Positions 12,701 to 14,443 of a DNA stretch of 14,443 bases are shown piece after piece; positions within the stretch are counted from its first letter, which is position 1, and every line of letters begins with the position of its first letter. The DNA comes from Candidatus Omnitrophota bacterium (lineage in GTDB: Bacteria > Omnitrophota > Koll11 > Gygaellales > Profunditerraquicolaceae). The position numbers were made by a program, and so were the translations under genes. The notes under the pieces are model-generated. The model worked only from the letters and a program-made list of their open reading frames with translations, was not told the origin of the DNA and did not search any database. The stretch covers positions 1 to 14,443 of the forward strand of contig JAPLLP010000341.1 of NCBI GenBank assembly GCA_026387515.1, given 5' to 3'.

Positions 12701-14443
12701 TAGCCAAGAGTATCAGCGGCGCCGGAGGAGATACTAAGCTGGTTATGGGAGTTGATGCTACGGTAGTACCTCAGTTAGGGGCGAATAATACTTTTACCGG
12801 GAATAACACTTTTACTTCAAATTCTGCTTCAGCGATTACAATTAAACCTTTGTTAGCTCCAGTAGCGAACACCAGTCTTTTGAATATTCAGTCAACAGCC
12901 GGGGCCACGCTGTTTAACGTAGACGCCGAGGGAGATGTTGCAGCCAACAGCCTGCTTTTGAATACCGTTTTAGCGGATACCAATCTTTCTACCAATGTTA
13001 CTTTGCAGGGGAACTTATTTAATGGCGCTAACAAATTAGTGCAGTTGGACGGGACAGGTAAGCTTCCTGCATTAGACGGCTCTGCCTTAAACTATTTAAC
13101 TGCCACTAATATTTCTTCAGGCACGCTAAATAATGCCAGGTTAAACGCTAATGTTTCACTCTTAGGCCAGAGCATAGAAGGCAATGAGATCGCCGCAGGC
13201 ACTATCATGGATGTTAATGTAAACAACAATGCCGCCATCTCCGGAGCTAAGATCAATCCGGTTTTTGGTAACCAGAATGTTATCACTCAAGGTAATGTGG
13301 GAATAGGTACGACTAATCCTAGCGCCGCGCTCCATGTTTCAGGCGGAAGCGTGCGTATAGATGCAATGTCCATCTCCGGCTTTGTGAAGAATGATGCTAA
13401 TGGTGTTTTGTCGGGAGGAAATCCCATTGATCTTGCCAACGATATAACTACCGCGGATTTGGTTAATGGTGTTGGCATTGCCATGAGCGGCACGCTTACT
13501 CGCAGGATTGTAGGAGCAGGCGATGTCACGGTCAAGGTTGCTCCTGAAGTTCCCACAATGGTTGATAGCGATACAAATATTATTGGAAGCCTGGCGAACA
13601 ATAAATTGACCCTCTCTTGGTCAGGGTTGCTTCCTGTTTCTAGAGGCGGTACCGGAGCTTCCGCCGCTGATGTCGCAAGGGCTAATTTAGGGTTGGGTTC
13701 TATAAGCGTCCAGAACGCGGATAATGTAAATATCACCGGCGGAAGTTTAAGCGGCATAAGCTCCCTCGGGATTGGTACTGTTGTCGGCCCATCTGCAAGA
13801 TTACAGATCCAGGCCGCAGGCACAGGAACAGGCTTTAGTTTAAAGATACTGGATTCCACAGGCGCAGATAAATTAGCGGTCTTGGATAACGGCAACGTAG
13901 GTATTGCTAATACCAGCCCCGTATTCAAACTTGATGTGGCAGGAGATATTAATATTTTCGCTAATAATAAGTATAGGATTAACGGTTCGCCATTGTCTGC
14001 CGCTGATATCGGCTTAGGCAATGTCAGTAATGAACCTCAGATTCCCAGGTCTATCGGCACCACCAAAGGCGACATGATTGTTTATACCGCGGATTCCACC
14101 CCTGCGAGATTAGGGGTGGGTTCTAATAATTTTGTCCTGACTGCAGATTCTACTCAGCCCGAAGGCGTGAAGTGGGCAGCTGCCGTTACGCCGGTAACCT
14201 CGGTATTCGGAAGGACCGGAGCGGTACTCGCGCAGGACAATGACTATACCTGGGCCCAGATTGACAAAAGCGCATCAAAATTAACTGATATCGTTAACCG
14301 TTCTACTACCGACTTACCCGAAGGTAATAATCTTTACTATACCCAGAGTAGGTTTGATACTGCCTTCTCAGGCAAGACCACTACTGACTTAACCGAAGGG
14401 AACAATAAATACTATACAGATACCAGAGCCAGGGCTGCACTAT
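6706..14443 (+). CDS. Giant secreted fibre/adhesin-like protein with tail-fibre-type repeats, 3'-truncated by window edge
   Basis: The frame is open from ATG 6706 to the window end: 2,579 codons with no stop. A signal peptide (basic start, hydrophobic 14-30, likely cleavage near 33-36) leads to an N-terminal domain (37-142) that starts SFQARIT and ends MSPRIKLVPTPAS, known at the head of many bacterial surface proteins with fibre repeats. The remainder is a Gly/Thr/Asn/Ala-rich beta mosaic. It has twelve GNVGIGTTxPxxxLxVxG-type units and tail-fibre modules: DDHTQYTLLAGRSGGQT near 8317, LNADQLDG near 9346, two HNHS sites, LPVSRGGTGAS near 13630 and SVFGRTGAVLAQ near 14197. A carbohydrate-binding-like domain (about 1363-1599) and two related beta modules (about 1679-1765 and 1826-1927) break the array. 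Such fibres usually trimerise, and many end in an S74-type chaperone; that end is not visible. No other phage gene is present, so a cellular surface fibre is the better reading. Confidence 0.9.
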   Translation, partial: MKKIMTKQAGFKSVMTFCFFIIALLFFWDTVFGEVAKQISFQARITRKDKTMISGSLNVIFRLYTAETGGEAVWTETQPVTADSSGIISCYLGSVTVFPDAIDFNTTYYISLDVDGDGEMSPRIKLVPTPASLNTKLFDGLASTTFLRAGEMELTGPFTQDYSGIDHHAMSITFNPASGSYNAVDINYGTAGGTGAALKVTQNGIGDIMQLNYDGTPRMVVKMTGNVGIGTTAPGAALEVAGQVKITGGSPGENKILTSDANGLASWASLGATTIDNNSLDFIKFVNNMTLDASTDVALGNYNYTLSLGGTGKVGIGTTAPAQALDVNGTVQMTGFKMPTGATTGYVLTVDTNGVGNWTDVSSTAGPWVLQGGNVYPDSTSYNVGIGTASPGSALDVKGTLRLSGATSGYVGIAPAAVAGSTIYTLPTAAPGSAAFLKGATDGALSWDTSTYLTQVTEHNLLSGTHGDTTAASAILGDLIYAGATAKWNRLAGNITATKKFLSQTGTGAVSATPIWEALSLTDLPTINHGSLGGLTNDDHTQYTLLAGRSGGQTLIGGTAVTDNLILRTTSGVGASGANMVFQVGNNGATEAMRIANSGKIGIGNTNPAAGLTIGTGTIDNATSGNDLYVAGKLEVDGSVWLGDATADSITVTGVLNAPSTNFTIADLNVSGNTVLGDALSDSVTYKAASFAYDNASTVSLPTSTTALNFQNGLLNLDSSRERVGVGTTAPGALLDVQGAAQFGTGDVDLITAAGKIAGISTTYFASLNGAALTNLNPANIDTGTATIDINGNATTATTSTNLASGSAGAIPFQSGAGTTTFNASNLFWDNSSKYLGLGTSNPGKTLDVAGAIRTNNQLISTVATGTAPLAVSSTTVIANLNADQLDGSDATAFAAASHNHSAADITSGLLALSVGGTNNNTYTQNKFLAYDGSKLASTVYDNTSFAAADHNHSGTYEVPLTFSTGLTRAVNTITANLSTGLAGGQSVIGGTAAAENLTLSSTAHATKGNIVLGTSAYDEANNRLGIGMVAPSARLEIKSAGTGTGFALRVTDADSTDRLALLDNGNLGIGTTGPGAALEVSGQIKITGGIPGENKVLTSNANGLASWASAGSTIDANALDYDKFKDAMTLDAATTVAFGNYDYIFNLSGTGDFRAQDNGTDVLIVKNTGNVGIGTTNPISKLAVTGKITVADDVNAGDSDGKIYLGKDSGDSTEGTPENGSQYIMWDDNYSVGSTSPKTGWMYVSGGLSATSINIRSTSTLVIGEGDTAQTMSYSPTGGSGGAGAFTFSKEIVATGSSPTYVSFAKKNDTSSLFALKFNPDVTPKTLSLVQVENPSDANNRVETTLFEVAAGGRVKTEYSNLVHNSSFEAFSSLETFRDTGYTAAGAFQHTSAVAEEGGWQGFAPDEWQWVSGRVFQHSPMMLAGKTLQDMNFSSDAYHGVSAVSLQDSNLSSAYSHSNIAGTISNDGAIKQTLANLKPDTWYAVAAKVAIMGTNNNTKAFLEIDGADTTDAGGGGLKPMGARTAKAISTDDFPVGTDKSKWNDLIGIFKTSATSTTVDLYLICQQSGSVNIGSGTSMPDVCRFDAVQVVAGKSVPEFTSNSIVDSGDQTLYGMLRIGRTTDSASGGGGGILAVDRYVRTRGVEFFREDPGFTGKAGGTGMVGPANPVVYNSAGATGSLTLTVGGVYMNSQPTQYRVTITQGGEGTNSFIWSKRNMGDLNWNTSSGNLPVSASMTTIDSGVWVMFNETTGGNMNDQWIFDAMGSNMQTSYNSFHQNSAYTPSDARIFVDPYTSKLTFQDGAKRVTLDDITRDISQTAMVQPPTFSGTGYLSMSAYFTNPASYSGTGGSYEVSIDTDRTTGSSLPDTIKWRKTTSATYTATGIPIPQNGTPIYLGSEGITIQFNGSSSWLYNEGKAGDMWRFNVLPGSTTSTTGKVTSLNGLAGPVVLSNGGGVIVNASGNTISLSADVAGVDTKKVKTNLADTVEGYLSDEINSGLGIAKSISGAGGDTKLVMGVDATVVPQLGANNTFTGNNTFTSNSASAITIKPLLAPVANTSLLNIQSTAGATLFNVDAEGDVAANSLLLNTVLADTNLSTNVTLQGNLFNGANKLVQLDGTGKLPALDGSALNYLTATNISSGTLNNARLNANVSLLGQSIEGNEIAAGTIMDVNVNNNAAISGAKINPVFGNQNVITQGNVGIGTTNPSAALHVSGGSVRIDAMSISGFVKNDANGVLSGGNPIDLANDITTADLVNGVGIAMSGTLTRRIVGAGDVTVKVAPEVPTMVDSDTNIIGSLANNKLTLSWSGLLPVSRGGTGASAADVARANLGLGSISVQNADNVNITGGSLSGISSLGIGTVVGPSARLQIQAAGTGTGFSLKILDSTGADKLAVLDNGNVGIANTSPVFKLDVAGDINIFANNKYRINGSPLSAADIGLGNVSNEPQIPRSIGTTKGDMIVYTADSTPARLGVGSNNFVLTADSTQPEGVKWAAAVTPVTSVFGRTGAVLAQDNDYTWAQIDKSASKLTDIVNRSTTDLPEGNNLYYTQSRFDTAFSGKTTTDLTEGNNKYYTDTRARAAL
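6814..7131 (+). other. N-terminal MSPR-type domain of the giant protein
   Basis: Residues 37-142 run from KQISFQARIT through FRLYTAETGGEAVWTE, a short DVDGDG loop and MSPRIKL to a VPTPAS...DGLA end. The same order (SFQG.LT, YDAETGG..LW, MSPR.KL..VPYA) is a known head domain of large bacterial surface proteins that carry fibre repeats. Its function is not established; anchoring or trimer initiation is a guess. Confidence 0.65.
7378..7620 (+). repeat. Internal duplication, copy A
   Basis: Pairs with 9901-10140. Over the first 45 codons, 38 residues are identical, and 18 of those 38 use a different codon. Similarity continues through NGLASWAS, a TID..(S/A)LD segment, MTLDA and GNY.Y, with one codon of length difference. 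Confidence 0.85.
9346..9570 (+). other. Tail-fibre-like segment with two HxH sites
   Basis: LNADQLDG (9346-9369) is followed by AAASHNHSAADITSG (HNH from 9400) and later AAADHNHSGTYEVP (HNH from 9556). DQLDG plus HxH is a recurrent phage tail-fibre arrangement. In T4 gp37, HxH sites of the trimer bind iron in the fibre axis. Confidence 0.6.
9799..9927 (+). repeat. Second internal duplication, copy A
   Basis: PSARLEIKSAGTGTGF...DNGNLGIGTT here matches PSARLQIQAAGTGTGF...DNGNVGIANT at 13789-13917, about 4 kb downstream. The two lie on opposite sides of the carbohydrate-binding-like insert. Confidence 0.8.
9901..10140 (+). repeat. Internal duplication, copy B
   Basis: The partner of 7378-7620. 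It starts immediately after the PSARL...DNG block, so two different duplicated blocks abut at 9901. Confidence 0.85.
10792..11502 (+). other. Carbohydrate-binding-like beta-sandwich domain in the giant protein
   Basis: Residues 1363-1599 open with LVHNSSFE, continue with GVSAVSLQD, IKQTLANLKPDTWYAVAAKV and KWNDLIGIFKTSATSTTVDLYL, and close with CRFDAVQVVAGKSVPEF. This is the order seen in CBM4/9/22-type and other galactose-binding-like modules: N-terminal NxSFE, a Q.L..L.P.T.Y.V central strand, and a terminal FDxVQV strand. Cys1565 and Cys1583 lie within it and could form a disulfide if exported. The ligand is unknown. Confidence 0.6.
11740..12000 (+). repeat. Paired beta module, copy 1
   Basis: Contains YRVTITQGGEGTNSFIWSKR, PVSASMTTIDSGVWVMFNE and NDQWIFDAMG. 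This Y.V.I / F.W.K / LG.G..I.F / GD.W.F order is also found in phage baseplate and fibre-associated proteins. It resembles copy 2 at 12181-12486. Confidence 0.5.
12181..12486 (+). repeat. Paired beta module, copy 2
   Basis: Contains SYEVSIDTDRTTGSS, IKWRKTTSATY, IPIPQNGTPIYLGSEGITIQF and GDMWRFNVLPG. The strand order is the same as copy 1, with low residue identity, suggesting an old duplication. Confidence 0.5.
13291..13944 (+). repeat. Second cluster of three GNVGIGTT-type repeats
   Basis: Units start at 13291 (GNVGIGTTNPSAALHVSG), 13762 (SLGIGT..GPSARLQI) and 13891 (GNVGIANTSPVFKLDVAG). They resume after a repeat-free gap of about 3 kb. LPVSRGGTGAS followed by ARANLGLGS, a common phage tail-fibre motif, lies between the first and second unit. 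Confidence 0.8.
13789..13917 (+). repeat. Second internal duplication, copy B
   Basis: PSARLQIQAAGTGTGFSLKI...DNGNVGIANT, the partner of 9799-9927. It is protein-level similarity with many codon differences. Confidence 0.8.
14311..14443 (+). repeat. 25-residue tandem repeat running off the window
   Basis: DLPEGNNLYYTQSRFDTAF (from 14311) and DLTEGNNKYYTDTRARAAL (from 14386) are exactly 75 nt apart. The DLxEGxNxYYTxxR unit is a well-known tandem element of phage and bacteriophage-like fibres. The second copy is cut by the window end, so the array probably continues. Confidence 0.8.

Noticed and set aside
7378..13944. CRISPR or DNA-level repeat array
   Set aside because: The recurring units are irregularly spaced and conserved as protein rather than DNA, with frequent codon differences.
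13287..14021. A 244-codon open frame on the - strand, and similar - strand frames at 7341, 8289, 8994, 9717 and 11070
   Set aside because: They are rich in Pro, Ala and Ser and repeat VPIPTLP-like strings that are simply the reverse complement of the GNVGIGTT repeats. They have no family resemblance, and the + strand frame is continuous and coherent.
6706..14443. Prophage region, because of many tail-fibre-like motifs
   Set aside because: No phage structural, replication, integrase or lysis gene is seen. The protein begins with a signal peptide, and the neighbours are envelope secretion genes.

Overview
The window reads like a stretch of chromosome from an uncultured Gram-negative bacterium. 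Every gene I can support lies on the + strand. The secretin at the left edge implies an outer membrane. The combination of type II secretion/type IV pilus parts, a TMTC-like membrane protein with TPR repeats, an Ig-like exported protein and a giant fibre-like surface protein is familiar from Candidatus Omnitrophota and related PVC-side lineages. That placement is inference from gene content only, because no rRNA or marker gene is present. I saw no tRNA, rRNA, insertion sequence, CRISPR array or phage structural gene.

Left part (1-2865): the 3' part of a secretin gene is followed after 2 nt by a complete GspE/PilB-type secretion ATPase. Middle part (2866-5101): a TMTC-like polytopic protein with three C-terminal TPRs comes first. 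Its N-terminal segment, including a likely catalytic Asp-Asp, is readable upstream of the first usable start codon but cannot be reached from the well-placed GTG at 2878 without a frame change. A structured intergenic element (4381-4463) follows, then a GspJ-like minor pseudopilin split between two frames at a run of nine T residues. The gene at 5098 overlaps the pseudopilin stop (ATGA) and encodes an exported protein with Ig-like modules. A textbook intrinsic terminator sits inside its first 25 codons.

Right part (6706-14443): one uninterrupted reading frame of at least 2,579 codons runs off the window. It encodes a secreted, beta-rich, low-cysteine fibre protein. The order is a signal peptide, an MSPR-type N-terminal domain, a mosaic of phage-tail-fibre-like motifs including twelve degenerate GNVGIGTT repeats, a carbohydrate-binding-like beta-sandwich, two related beta modules, then more fibre motifs. 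Its C-terminus is not in the window.

Working model (inference): the secretin, ATPase and pseudopilin are parts of an envelope-spanning secretion or pilus machine, and the two exported proteins downstream are candidate substrates or surface structures. The most unusual features are the giant fibre and the arrangement in which a homopolymer frameshift lies just upstream of a translation-coupled terminator, which could make expression of the downstream surface proteins conditional.
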